Shown: positions 45,324 to 55,375 of the stretch, piece by piece
Numbering within the stretch: position 1 is the first letter of the stretch
Layout of the letters: the number at the start of each line of letters is the position of its first letter
Source of the DNA: Paraphysomonas bandaiensis
Lineage: Eukaryota; Chrysophyceae
Length of the DNA: 64,000 nucleotides
NCBI GenBank assembly: GCA_965644295.1
Contig: CBFFRP010000431.1
Coordinates: forward strand, 248,001 to 312,000
Direction of reading: 5' to 3'
Program-made: the position numbers and the translations under genes
Notes under the pieces: generated by a model
What the model saw: only the letters and a program-made list of their open reading frames with translations
Databases searched by the model: none
Told to the model about the DNA's origin: nothing

Positions 45324-46076
45324 TTACTTACTACGAAACGCGCGTGCAACGGCGACGGCAGTGATAGCAGCAAGCCCTACTCCAACCGCTGTCCAGGTAA
45401 CGGTGTCTTGAACTTGTTTGTTCTCTTCCTGTTGCTTTATTAAAATAGCTCGATGTAGTTCGCGGGCCTAAAACCAAACACAGTAACAATACAGATCGAG
45501 TAAATGCAGCAGTAACACGACATGGTGTTAGGCATCAATTGTTATTAGTATATTAGTATTGTACGATATGGCATATTTATACTGGATAGTAGCCAAGCAA
45601 ATCGTGTACTCCCATAACAGCCAGTACTCACCTGACTGTTGTCTGTGTTCTGGCGAAGAAGTTCTTCAACATAGTTTCGCGCTTGCTCATAGTCATGTAA
45701 GGCATAATACGATAATGATATCGTGTAGAGGCATTCATTGGTGTAAGACCTCGACATAAGATGTCTACTAAGTATAGCAATCGCCTTCTTCTTGCAATCA
45801 CGTCGATGGCTCTTCGCAAGCAGCTGTAAATAAAGATAAGCTTAATTCCATTACTGTGACTTCCAATAGAGTATATATTACACTCCGCCAAAGTCGACCT
45901 ACCAGTGCATATTGTAGCTCTAATTCTTTATTGTTGGGGTCTGAATTCCATTGGCTTTCAACTTCCCTAATAGTAATTAAACACTTATGTACGTGTTCAC
46001 ATTAATCATACCTTAGTAAATCATTATCAACTGTCTCTAGGGCGATTCTCTCATCTATTGTAACTGCTTCACTCAT
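45324..46076 (-). CDS. FIS1: FIS1 mitochondrial fission adaptor
   Basis: FIS1 is a tail-anchored outer-membrane protein that helps recruit dynamin-related proteins to mitochondria and peroxisomes. Four exons (46012-46076, 45903-45966, 45632-45823, 45324-45467) join in frame to 154 residues, the usual family length. The TPR-like bundle is clear: LELQYALLLAKSHRRDCKKK, AIAILSRHLMSRSYTNECLY and DYEQARNYVEELLRQNTDN. The C-terminal anchor at ~130-148 (TWTAVGVGLAAITAVAVA) is followed by the basic tail RAFRSK, as expected for mitochondrial tail anchors. The start is the ATG at 46076. The last intron (164 nt) is unusually long for this window. Confidence 0.95.
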
Positions 46077-46931
46077 CGTTTCACAGCTTTAACAGATATA
46101 CAAATGACGTAAAATTAAATGATATAATATTACAAAGTTACACTTAAGAAACTTTAAAGCTGTGTAATACTATAATATAAATACTGTTATATGTAATGGA
46201 ATATATTAATAGAATATACTACTACACTCCTCTAAGAATACTATACTATGGAAGCACTAGTTGAGGTTGATAGCTACGTACAATATACTCACTCTATATA
46301 TATACTCTACATATGTTATGTATGTAGTTGTTGTACCAGTGGAATACTTCGCAATAGCATTCGATTATGTGTAAAGAAAAGTCTTAGAAGTTGAGAAATT
46401 TCCTGATTTTCAGTGATTTAGTAGTATCAAAAAAAACAGAAACAAGCTATATTTTGTAGTATCAAAAAAATAAGACCAAGGAGTGGAACAAGACCCCTTT
46501 TCTCCCAATAATTGTGAGAGAGAATGACCATGCAATGCATACTCTGTACATGAATAGACGTGATAGCCATATGTACAGCAGTACAGCAGTACAGTACAGC
46601 ACAGTACATGTATGTACCGCTGTGTACATCTCTGTATGTGGCCATAGATTCCATATATATATATACATACATTACAATCTCATTAAACTGGTATGAACCA
46701 TACCTATAAATGCCTTAATATAAGCATTGTAGCCTTATTTAGATTAATGTTATCCAGTAAATCTCTATACATTATCTCTTATTAGTTTATATACTACGTA
46801 CACGTATATATATATATATATCACATAACTACACGGATAGAGCCCTCTACCATCCATCTATCCATCTATCCATCTAATTCTTTTATCTATCAAATTACCA
46901 ATAAATTATTGTCTCATTTATCTTCATTGAT
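46077..46931. other. Divergent promoter region with short repeats
   Basis: Between FIS1 (-) and the RAP gene (+). It contains TACAGCAGTACAGCAGTACA near 46572-46591, an AT dinucleotide run near 46806-46822 and a short TCCATCTA tandem near 46855-46876. No gene seen. Confidence 0.55.
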
Positions 46932-49493
46932 ATGATCAAGTGTATTGGGACATATACTAGACGGTATACACTGTACTTTAGGATCACTAGTAGTGGACAC
47001 TCTTACAAAGGGACTGATGTTGCATCTTACAGTAGATTATGTTACAATGCATCTCTTCCTACCACGTCAACCCCTTATATAAATCAACGTGTTCAGATGA
47101 TATCTACAAATCCAAATCCTTCACAGGAACTGGCAAACCTGACGGACACTGTTAAATCGACGAATACTATCACTGGACATGAATTATCAATGATGCTGGG
47201 CGGCATGTCTGTCAATCGCTGTGATGATCTTGGAGTAAAAAAAATGCTGGAAGTGTTAGGAGATAAACTCGAAATGTGCGAAGATGAAGTTAACATCAAG
47301 ATGTGTATGACTGGCTTGGAAAACATCGGCAGCTCGAGTTCGGAATCACAGAGATTGCTGTCGTTGCTTGCCAAAAGACTTTGTGACGTTCCCACTTTAT
47401 CCCCTTTAGCTTTAGCAGATATTCTATACAGTATGCGCAATATGCGTAGCGAAGATGCGGGTGTGTTGAGTTTAGTACGAGAGTTGGACCGATTAGTTCG
47501 TGTTTGCAGTAATCAAATGTCCACTGCTGTTGTGGTGCGTTGTCTACAAGGCTTATCCGGCTTGTCATCTGTACATTCGGAAGTATCCCGCCTTGTGGGG
47601 GCACTGGCTCCACGTGTAATGTCTTCTGAAGTCGCTATGGGTCCTCGTGATATTGCCATGTCTATGTCCAGCCTCCGTAGGAAGGATAGTGGCTCCAAAG
47701 ACACCAGATTGCTTTTGAGTGCCCTACAAAAGAAACTTCGAAATAATAGCTCCGCTCATTTTGATGCAGAGTCCTTAGTAATGTGCGTAAATTGTCTTCA
47801 ATCATGTTCAGTGTGCCCGCCAGTAGAGGGTATATTACAAGAGCTTGTTCCTCATATCGACTTGTGCTCCGATTTCACCGGTACTGATATATCAAGGATG
47901 ATGATCGGACTACAGAATATGACTTCGGCTTCTAATGCTGTCAATGATATACTTTACGCTCTGAATAAGTCCATACGATCACTCGAGCGGGGCTCTATGT
48001 CAAATGAAGATGCAGCGATGGCCTTGAGCGGAATGAAGCGTATGACTACCGAGTCGAAGGCGGTAGTTTGGATGTTAAACAACCTATCTGACAGACTTAA
48101 AGAGCGCGAAGATACTATTCATGATTCGTTTATACATATGGCGTTCACCGGTTTTCAGTCTATGAACTTCCGTGCTTCGCGCGATAATATTAACAAAAAA
48201 CTTCTTCAAGTTCTTGCTGGCAAGCTCAGGCATAATTTGACCCTGCGTTCTACTCATGTATCAGTTGTAGCATCTGTGCTACGTGGACTGCAGAATTTTT
48301 CAAGTGATAATGATGCCGTGCGGGGGGTTCTCGCGCAAGTTCGCCACATTCTATGGGAAGGACGTGGACGCATGAGTGCAACCGATGTCAAGAACTGCTT
48401 GCTTGGTATGCAGAGCATGACCTGCGAACACAACGGTGTGCCGGAGTTGTTGGCAGCCTTGATCCCTCATTTGAATCGGTGCAATGATGTTTTCACTTCT
48501 AGTGATATTTCGTGGAGTGTATATGGATTGCGGTATATGGGAAGCGAAAACCGTGCAGTGAGAGGAGTTTTAAAGGCTTTAAGTCACCGTCTCTCATGCT
48601 GTGATTCTGTGTTTTCTACAAGGGATGTGTCCAATATGGCGTATGGGCTTCAAGGTATGGTGAGAGGGTCTACTCAATTGAAAGGGCTTCTAACTGAATT
48701 CACATCACGAATATTAGCATGTCATGATGAATTTACATTTGTGGAGTTTTCGTCGGCTTTGTATGGCATGCAAGGTTTTGATGTGACTCACAGTGAGTCT
48801 AGAGATATTGTTGTGGCAATGTGCACACGACGATTTAGCGAGAGGGATATCAATGCCTACTCCATGCAGTTTGCTCTCTTTGGTTTGATCAATGCTGTTC
48901 AAAATAGGATTGATCAAGCAGAGTCATTGGCAGTTGTTCTACTCGATCACACTGAAAGTATACTTTCACGCAATCCTAACCAACGGTTGAAGGAGGTGTA
49001 CTGGCTTAGCCTTTGGCAAGCCGTAGCATTTATGTCGCACTCACCGTCGGAGCTTCGATCAGAGTTAAAGCAACGTTTAGATATTGTTCGAACGCTACTT
49101 TATCCTCGCCTGCCATACACGTTATCTACCGAGAGAAAATCCTATATGGAACGGAAAGTGGCGAACAGGCTGAAAATACTATTGCAGGAGCGTCCGCACA
49201 TATCTATGTCTTGTGGAGAGATTTTTGATGGCTTTTCCACAGATATTATGCTCAAAGTTTCAAGATGTAGTGGTACGATTGCAAAGTATGATGTATACAA
49301 TATTGAGACTGACGGACCAAGCCATTTAGTTGCCAGGAAGATGTCATACTTCAACCGAAGAGATGCGTATTTACTAGATGTTCATAACATAAAAGTTATC
49401 AGGCTAAAGCAACATGAGTTTGGATTTTGTTCTGGAGAAAAGTTGGATGGAGTTTTAATAGATCACTTAAAGCCATATGGTATATTAAATTAA
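46932..49493 (+). CDS. RAP-domain protein with helical repeats, probably organellar RNA-binding
   Basis: A single-exon protein of 853 residues. RAP proteins act on organellar RNAs (processing, stability, translation). The N-terminus is rich in basic and hydroxylated residues with few acids (MIKCIGTYTRRYTLYFRITS), consistent with a mitochondrial presequence. From ~75 to ~680 there are repeats of about 38 residues with a core like DISWSVYGLRYMGSENRAVR followed by GVLKALSHRL. They recall the octotricopeptide/FASTK-like helical repeats of algal and protist RAP proteins. The C-terminal RAP domain at ~770-835 includes YDVYNIETDGPSHLV, RRDAYLLDVHNIKVIRL and the final LKPYGILN. The particular RNA target cannot be inferred. 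Confidence 0.88.
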   Translation: MIKCIGTYTRRYTLYFRITSSGHSYKGTDVASYSRLCYNASLPTTSTPYINQRVQMISTNPNPSQELANLTDTVKSTNTITGHELSMMLGGMSVNRCDDLGVKKMLEVLGDKLEMCEDEVNIKMCMTGLENIGSSSSESQRLLSLLAKRLCDVPTLSPLALADILYSMRNMRSEDAGVLSLVRELDRLVRVCSNQMSTAVVVRCLQGLSGLSSVHSEVSRLVGALAPRVMSSEVAMGPRDIAMSMSSLRRKDSGSKDTRLLLSALQKKLRNNSSAHFDAESLVMCVNCLQSCSVCPPVEGILQELVPHIDLCSDFTGTDISRMMIGLQNMTSASNAVNDILYALNKSIRSLERGSMSNEDAAMALSGMKRMTTESKAVVWMLNNLSDRLKEREDTIHDSFIHMAFTGFQSMNFRASRDNINKKLLQVLAGKLRHNLTLRSTHVSVVASVLRGLQNFSSDNDAVRGVLAQVRHILWEGRGRMSATDVKNCLLGMQSMTCEHNGVPELLAALIPHLNRCNDVFTSSDISWSVYGLRYMGSENRAVRGVLKALSHRLSCCDSVFSTRDVSNMAYGLQGMVRGSTQLKGLLTEFTSRILACHDEFTFVEFSSALYGMQGFDVTHSESRDIVVAMCTRRFSERDINAYSMQFALFGLINAVQNRIDQAESLAVVLLDHTESILSRNPNQRLKEVYWLSLWQAVAFMSHSPSELRSELKQRLDIVRTLLYPRLPYTLSTERKSYMERKVANRLKILLQERPHISMSCGEIFDGFSTDIMLKVSRCSGTIAKYDVYNIETDGPSHLVARKMSYFNRRDAYLLDVHNIKVIRLKQHEFGFCSGEKLDGVLIDHLKPYGILN

Positions 49494-50094
49494 TTTAGCT
49501 ATATTGATGTAGTATAAGCACTGAACCGTGTGGGGTGATTTTCCAAATGAAATACTTTATAAACTTAATTGTAAAAGGTCGGGAATTTCGCTATACTGAC
49601 TCTCACTGCAGCGTGCAACTTATTGCACTCTACAGCTAAGAATGTTTTCTTGTATGGCTATCATCTATCATAATATTGATTGCAATATATTGTGAGCCAC
49701 TTTAACAGAAATAATATTGATGGAGTACTTTGGCCGGTTCACCAATCAATATATTTTACAATTTACAATATATTGCCCAACTAATACATTGTATTGAAAG
49801 TCTTGTTATTTAGCAATAGGCGTTAAAAACTCGTGCTAATATAGTGGCTAGTTGAATGCTAGACATACTAGTTAGACCTCTACCCATAACTAATCAGCAC
49901 AAATTCTATTATCCTACTAATTAGCGCTACAGAAGCTGCTTGTGCGTCGCCCTGGTATAGTTATAATATTTTGTACAGAACAACACATCAATTGGCTGTA
50001 TAAAAATAAATATAACTATGAATTGCGCAAGGCAAGCATTTTTCTGAAAGTGAATAAAATGATTTCGAGATATTCGTTATAAATAGTTGTAGTT
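49494..50094. other. Intergenic, no gene seen
   Basis: AT-rich sequence downstream of the RAP gene. Nothing recognised. Confidence 0.5.
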
Positions 50095-50289
50095 GTGCAT
50101 TGTACATTGTGCCATGACCCCAAGATGCGGGAGGATGCTCTAAAGAAGGCAAAAGAACGGAGAACAAAAAAGGAGGAAGAGGAGGCCAAGTTTAATGTAT
50201 GTGCAGGTAATGTCATCTGCCCAATGTGTAATTTTGTCGCAAAGACTAAAAATGGACTACGTATCCATATTGGTAGAAAGCATAAGTGA
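50095..50289 (+). other. C2H2 zinc-finger fragment, possible last exon or relic
   Basis: An open frame with a charged helix (REDALKKAKERRTKKEEEEA) and one C2H2 finger, CPMCNFVAKTKNGLRIHIGR followed by KH: Cys-x2-Cys, then His and His five residues on. It has no ATG before the first Cys pair; the first internal ATG is at 50125. An AG just upstream could be a splice acceptor, so this may be the final exon of a gene I could not trace. Single fingers of this type also occur in retroelement proteins. Confidence 0.45.
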
Positions 50290-50843
50290 ATTGTGTTTTC
50301 CCCACTATATAATACCTAATACAGTACATACTATGCGTTGCTTGTTTTTGTGTGTATGGTATGCGTAGATTTATAGGGGATGGGGGGTGCCCCATATTGA
50401 CAGCGTAACTAATCACTGCGTGCGCCCCCCCTAGTGGGTGCTTCTGAGTGTTGCGACCGCGCACTTCTATCTATGTACACATTGCTAAGTTCAGCAGTTC
50501 CCCACTCGGGGTCTCACTGCATATTCAGCGCTGAATACCGTGTGATAATGATGTAGCTAGTTGGGTTCAGTAGGTAGCTAGCAAATAACGTATGGCACTT
50601 AAATCAAGTATTAGTTAGGTACCCACCCGGCCCCCACCCGGCTCTACCTAAGTACGCGCTCAGAATGGGGCACATTGCTGTGTTCGTACTTGCCTCAGCT
50701 ATATTTTTCAGCATAGCAGTTTTGGTTCAATGCTCTGGATAAGCTTCATCCTACTAAGTGTATTCCAAAATCCAACTAGCATGTTGCCATAGCATTGAGA
50801 AATATTGACTGCAGTTACAATTCTATTTATATCAAAAATAATT
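50290..50843. other. Intergenic with local C-rich patches
   Basis: Contains locally GC-rich strings (near 50380-50435 and 50620-50645, e.g. CCCACCCGGCCCCCACCCGG) that are unusual for this AT-rich window. No gene or RNA fold identified. Confidence 0.45.
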
Positions 50844-52739
50844 CTAATTATTGACATTATTTGCATCGCCTTGTGATGTCTCTAACTGTACACGAAGCTT
50901 AGTTGCAGCGTGAGTATGTCTGTCTAACACGGCCACCCACTGTTGCAATATAACACGTAAAATTCTATACAAACTGCTACACGAGGATTTTCCGCTTTTT
51001 TTGTTCCAATTAATGAATATACGAACTAGCCTGGTGAAATTAGCTCTGCTCTTTCTCTCACAACCAGAGCTTTGATTAGGTTCCGATGACTTCCTTATTA
51101 TTAAGTGTCTAGCTCGCACTGGTAGACAGTGTATAGTTCTGAGAAGCATCTCCTTTGTATTGTGTGGCATCACAGCACCATCGTCACTCAGCAGAAGGTA
51201 TTCCGCAATGATGTCCAAAAGTCCCTCATCAAGTAATGACTCCACAAACTTGATATCTCTACACATTGTGCATAGTGCAAATATCTTCGACACAGCAGAG
51301 CTAAAACCCACGCTCTCGCTTGACGAAGAGCTACTGGTGGAAGTACGCCGCGCCTCTAATGGAGCTCTTAAATCGTTCATATACTCATGTATCCGATCTC
51401 GCATCTGAACAGTATTGCCCGAAGACGACGCTACAAGAGTAGGTGGTTGTCTGTCGCAGCCAGGAAGTCTTTTTCCATATGTCTGGAGTGTAATCTCGCG
51501 TCCACAAGTAGCATTATAGTACCCATTACTATGCAAGAAAGAATGGTGTCCAGGTATTTTTTCCTCGATAGGTGTATATTTCCTTCGCGCGGACGGTGAT
51601 TTGGGGAGTGACATTGACAAAGGGACGGAAGAAGAACTAGAACTCATTAATCGACTCAGCAAGGAAGCTGTTCCAGTACCAGCGCCTCCAGAACGATTAT
51701 CACTCGTTCCTGTCACAGAACTGGAGGACGCTGAGTTTCTTGATCCAACATCATGTGTAGGCGCTTGTCGAGTACTCGTCTGTAATATCGGTGAGGGAAC
51801 AGGTGCAGAACTACGCCTGCGGATGCGTTTCAGAGGGGGCTCTACTGACGCACTCAATCCTGAAGAACTATCTACATCGTCCTGAACGTCGCCGTTATGG
51901 CTTTCTCGTTGCGCCAACTCTGCAGCAACCTCTGCTGCAAGAGTAGATCGCCGGGAAAGAGATTTACTCAGGCGCACAGACCCATCATCACGCTGCTGAG
52001 ATCTTCCTGATGGAGTAGATGATGATGCATCTCTATGAGCTGACCAAGATAAAGATATCCGATTACGTTCGGCATGACGTTGTATTTGACGAGCAATCTC
52101 CCGCTCTGCCCAATGCAAAGACTGCAGCGTTTGCGACGATACAGCTGTAGATGATGTGCTGCGTCGAGTATGTTCCAGTGCTCGATTGCGTGTACCGGAT
52201 CTCTCAGCGCTTGATGCGGCAGGGGTACAACTTGCGGAAGATGCGGGTGTAGTCCTTGCCCTGTCTGTCTGTGGTGCACGCACTGGACGTCTGTACTCTG
52301 GGACCTGACTTTGGCAGTCAGAACATATCCAAGAACTCGCCCCACGTACCCCAACACACGATCTATGCACATATACCCCACAGTGGTGACAATCAACCAC
52401 TCCAGTACCCATATATTCGCCAATAATATCACTACATATATAACATCTATGTATATCTTCTTCATAGTCACTCTCATCAGATGTCTCTGAATTCTCATCT
52501 GATACATCTGTTACTGTATCAGGTGATGATGATATACATGTTCCTTTAAATAATATATTATGAAATTGTTTTTTACATAAAGGACAAAGTTTTGATCGTT
52601 TCCCCCATAAAAGAATACAATCAACATGAAAGATATGTTGACAACAATCAAGACCCGATGATGTGATAGTATCTATTTCATCTAAACATATTGTACAGTT
52701 TTCTATATTATTATCTGATGATATGATATTTTCATTCAT
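50844..52739 (-). CDS. RING-PHD protein with a helical C-terminal domain (PHRF1-like architecture)
   Basis: A single-exon protein of 631 residues from the ATG at 52739 (MNENIISSD); an upstream ATG at 52796 is possible but adds low-complexity residues. A RING-H2 finger occupies ~15-55 (CTICLDEID, HIFHVDCILLW, CPLCKKQF). After an acidic linker, a PHD finger spans ~99-142 with the full Cys4-His-Cys3 set (CYICSD, DCHHCGVYVHRSC, WICSDC). The middle (~150-480) is Ser/Arg-rich and probably disordered. The last ~150 residues are helical (LLDEGLLDIIAEYLLL, EMLLRTIHCLPV, FTRLVRIFINWNKKS) and resemble a TFIIS N-terminal/LW-type domain found in transcription factors. A chromatin- or Pol II-linked ubiquitin ligase is inferred. 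Confidence 0.88.
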   Translation of the reverse strand: MNENIISSDNNIENCTICLDEIDTITSSGLDCCQHIFHVDCILLWGKRSKLCPLCKKQFHNILFKGTCISSSPDTVTDVSDENSETSDESDYEEDIHRCYICSDIIGEYMGTGVVDCHHCGVYVHRSCVGVRGASSWICSDCQSQVPEYRRPVRAPQTDRARTTPASSASCTPAASSAERSGTRNRALEHTRRSTSSTAVSSQTLQSLHWAEREIARQIQRHAERNRISLSWSAHRDASSSTPSGRSQQRDDGSVRLSKSLSRRSTLAAEVAAELAQRESHNGDVQDDVDSSSGLSASVEPPLKRIRRRSSAPVPSPILQTSTRQAPTHDVGSRNSASSSSVTGTSDNRSGGAGTGTASLLSRLMSSSSSSVPLSMSLPKSPSARRKYTPIEEKIPGHHSFLHSNGYYNATCGREITLQTYGKRLPGCDRQPPTLVASSSGNTVQMRDRIHEYMNDLRAPLEARRTSTSSSSSSESVGFSSAVSKIFALCTMCRDIKFVESLLDEGLLDIIAEYLLLSDDGAVMPHNTKEMLLRTIHCLPVRARHLIIRKSSEPNQSSGCERKSRANFTRLVRIFINWNKKSGKSSCSSLYRILRVILQQWVAVLDRHTHAATKLRVQLETSQGDANNVNN

Positions 52740-52825
52740 TATATATGGTATATAAAGAGAGGAGTGTGTTATATATGGATATGTCAAGGTGATCATCAAC
52801 TCATACTGATTCTCAACACACTCCT

Positions 52826-52975
52826 ATCAGCAGCTTATTATTCGGAAATAAATTGAAGCAAAAATCCTCTATATTACTGCAGTACAACTACGGCTGGAAT
52901 ACAGATAATTGTTGACTCAATATTAGAGGCATCTTTCAACAAAAATATACAAAGGATGCCCATACGCTGTCGAGG
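52826..52975 (+). repeat. Dispersed ~150-bp element, copy 3
   Basis: Nearly identical to copy 2 from GGAAATAAATTGAAGCAAAA to AAAAATATACAAAGGATGC, with only a few visible differences in the core. It lies about 90 bp 5' of the minus-strand RING-PHD start codon. Confidence 0.88.
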
Positions 52976-53396
52976 CGTGTTGTGTTAAAAGGTGGGATAA
53001 AATAAGCCTGAAATAGTGGTAAAAAATTATGGCCCCATAAAAAGCATTGTTTTTTATGATATGTAATTGTTTAATTTTTCATTTTAGGCTATTTTCGTAA
53101 AAAATGATGGATTTGTAGATATCTAACTTTATGTGGATTCAACCATACCATATACTGCATGGTACAGCAGTACATGTACGTGCCTTGATATAACATACAG
53201 CAATACAATACACTGGAATTCTTAGGTCTAGAACACACAGCTTAACATACTATCAATATAACTTAGGTAACTATAAGTTATGTATGAAGGGCAAATGCTA
53301 GATGAAAAATTCTATGCATTTGGCGTATATATAATATTGATAGGGCACGATATTTGACAGTATTGTTGTATACGATAGTATATAAAATATAAAGAT
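52976..53396. other. Intergenic, no gene seen
   Basis: AT-rich promoter space before the CFAP97-like gene. Contains TACAGCAGTA near 53163-53172. Confidence 0.5.
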
Positions 53397-54108
53397 ATGA
53401 AGGAGAAAGGATGGATGAAGAAAATGAAATATAAGGGTTTAGAGGATCATTACCGACGGGTAATATTCATTCTTTTATTTACGAATGTACTATTTAATTG
53501 AGTTTGTCTTTGTTTTTAGATGAGGGAATTGAAACCGTCGATTGATTGTGGCCCACCACGTAAGGCGATATCCAGTAAACGACGAGAGCTAGATCGGGTA
53601 ATTACTAATACCGTATTAGTGAGTGTCGTTATGTTTATTGTAGCATCGACATTACGCATCAATTGAGTACGACAATCAGCTCATGCTTCAGAGATTGGCC
53701 CGAGTTGTCCAGAAGAAGACAATTGATAACGATCGTCCTCGTATGAAAGCAATTGGTACTGAGCAGGCCAAACGCGCTGAGTTTCGTCGTATAACTCACG
53801 AAAATAAACTGATGTTGAAACGTATTGAGGAAACAACACCAGTCTATAACCATAAGAAGTGGGAGGAAGATGCCAAAAAGAGGGAATACTACATCGCCAA
53901 TATGACAGAGTTTCCTGAGAACTATTCAACAAAAGATTTTCTATCAACGCCACAACGTCGACCAAGCTCGGCGTATGCTCGGTCCTCACCTGTTAGGTCG
54001 AGAACCACGTCTAAAAGACCAAGCACAGCAACAGGATCGCTTCAACCGCTTATGTCCGCTGGCCGGCCAAATTCTGCTTCACCGAAAAGGTTATTCTATT
54101 CCAGATAA
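53397..54108 (+). CDS. CFAP97/hemingway-like ciliary protein
   Basis: Members of this family are linked to motile cilia and sperm flagella. Three exons (53397-53459, 53520-53597, 53644-54108) join in frame to 201 residues. The conserved core is present: HYASIEYDNQLMLQRLARVV, then FRRITHENKLMLKRIEETTP and VYNHKKWEEDAKKREYYI. It matches the family pattern N-x-x-L-x-x-R-I-x(4)-P-x-Y-x(4)-W. The C-terminal third is basic and Ser/Pro/Arg-rich (RRPSSAYARSSPVRSRTTSK), as in several ciliary proteins. The ATG at 53397 gives a very basic start, and an additional upstream exon is not excluded. The gene implies that the organism builds a motile flagellum at some life stage. Confidence 0.85.
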
Positions 54109-55375
54109 GGTTCGCGTAGTACAGTAGCGACAGCGAAACGAAGATTTTGAATGAATATTTTACTAATAGTAACGACTTGTAGAGAAGAAGGATGTTGATG
54201 AGTCATCTCGTTCGAGCCTCTATTCTACTGACTATTGTTTAGTGTTTAGTCGTGCAATATGAGTGTAATGCATTATCAGTGACCGTCATTGATAGTGATT
54301 TTGAAAATATAAAGTATGAGAAAGTTTATTAGGTGGCCAGCCTGAGTAGTAGCTCTTGGTCAGTAATCTGCTAATAATATAGTTGTTTTAAATTCTAATG
54401 ATGGATATTTAACTGCAGTGGAGTATCCAGCTCATTCATTGCAGAGCGTTTTCCCCTTTGTCATATGGACTCCATAAGCCATAAGCTAAGTTGAAAATGA
54501 GATCGCTAAAACTTAGTATATTTACATTATGTAAAATGTGATAGCAACAGCGAACTCAGAAATGATTTACATTATGTAAAATCTCGGTACGTGTTAATGA
54601 AAGATGCGATGGATTGCTCTGTCCTAGCGAAGACACGCAGTCAATGTCAATCACTTTTAATAAGATGCCACCTTTCGAAATCTCATGCAAACTCATAACA
54701 AAGTTCAATACTAAGATAATCACTACGTCGCTAACCTAATGTAGAACTTTATTATAAATTTGCATGAGGTTCCAATGTGAAAATTTAGGCCTCAGCTTTA
54801 TCGATTAAGCCTCTGTTAAAAGCATTGAGATGCAGTGGTTTGTGTCCCTGTAATCCATTCACTTTAGCCGTTCCTTCAGGTGGGTCAGAATATATACTTT
54901 TTATTATGATAGACTGTAAGGAACGATCTGCCCAGAGCTTAACTCTCGACGGACTATTGCTTGTAGCCTCCAGACTAATTGACTGACATACAGTAAGTAT
55001 CGAGTATTGCCAAAAGTCTAGGTTTTTGAGATTTTAGGAGCTTAAAACCCTTAAAAATAAGTATTTAGACATTTACAATTGAAATTTGCCAAGTTTATTT
55101 TAAATTCTGGGAAATTATTATACTATGAGTTTGTTGGAAAGACTGAAAAGTTTTTTTTTTGGTGAAGAAGTCAAAGTATGCGGTGCTTGTTTATGTTGTG
55201 GAAAGTGCTGAATGGTGAAATCATTTTCGCTTTGGGTGCATTATATGCATGTGAGTATGTATGTATGAACTCTCCATGTTATTATTCTCAGATCATAGTA
55301 GCTGGTATATGTAACAAGTATATTCTTGTTATTATATATTAAGTTCTTATTAATTATCTTGTAAAGTTTCTTATA
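54109..55375. other. Intergenic, no gene seen
   Basis: About 1.3 kb of AT-rich DNA between the CFAP97-like gene and ASCC3. A 15-bp palindrome, TTTACATTATGTAAA, occurs twice 45 bp apart (54521-54535 and 54566-54580). No coding signal. Confidence 0.5.

Noticed and set aside
46427-46696. Overlapping Tyr/Met-rich frames on both strands upstream of the RAP gene
   Set aside because: They derive from TACAG/TACATA-type simple repeats in the FIS1-RAP divergent promoter.
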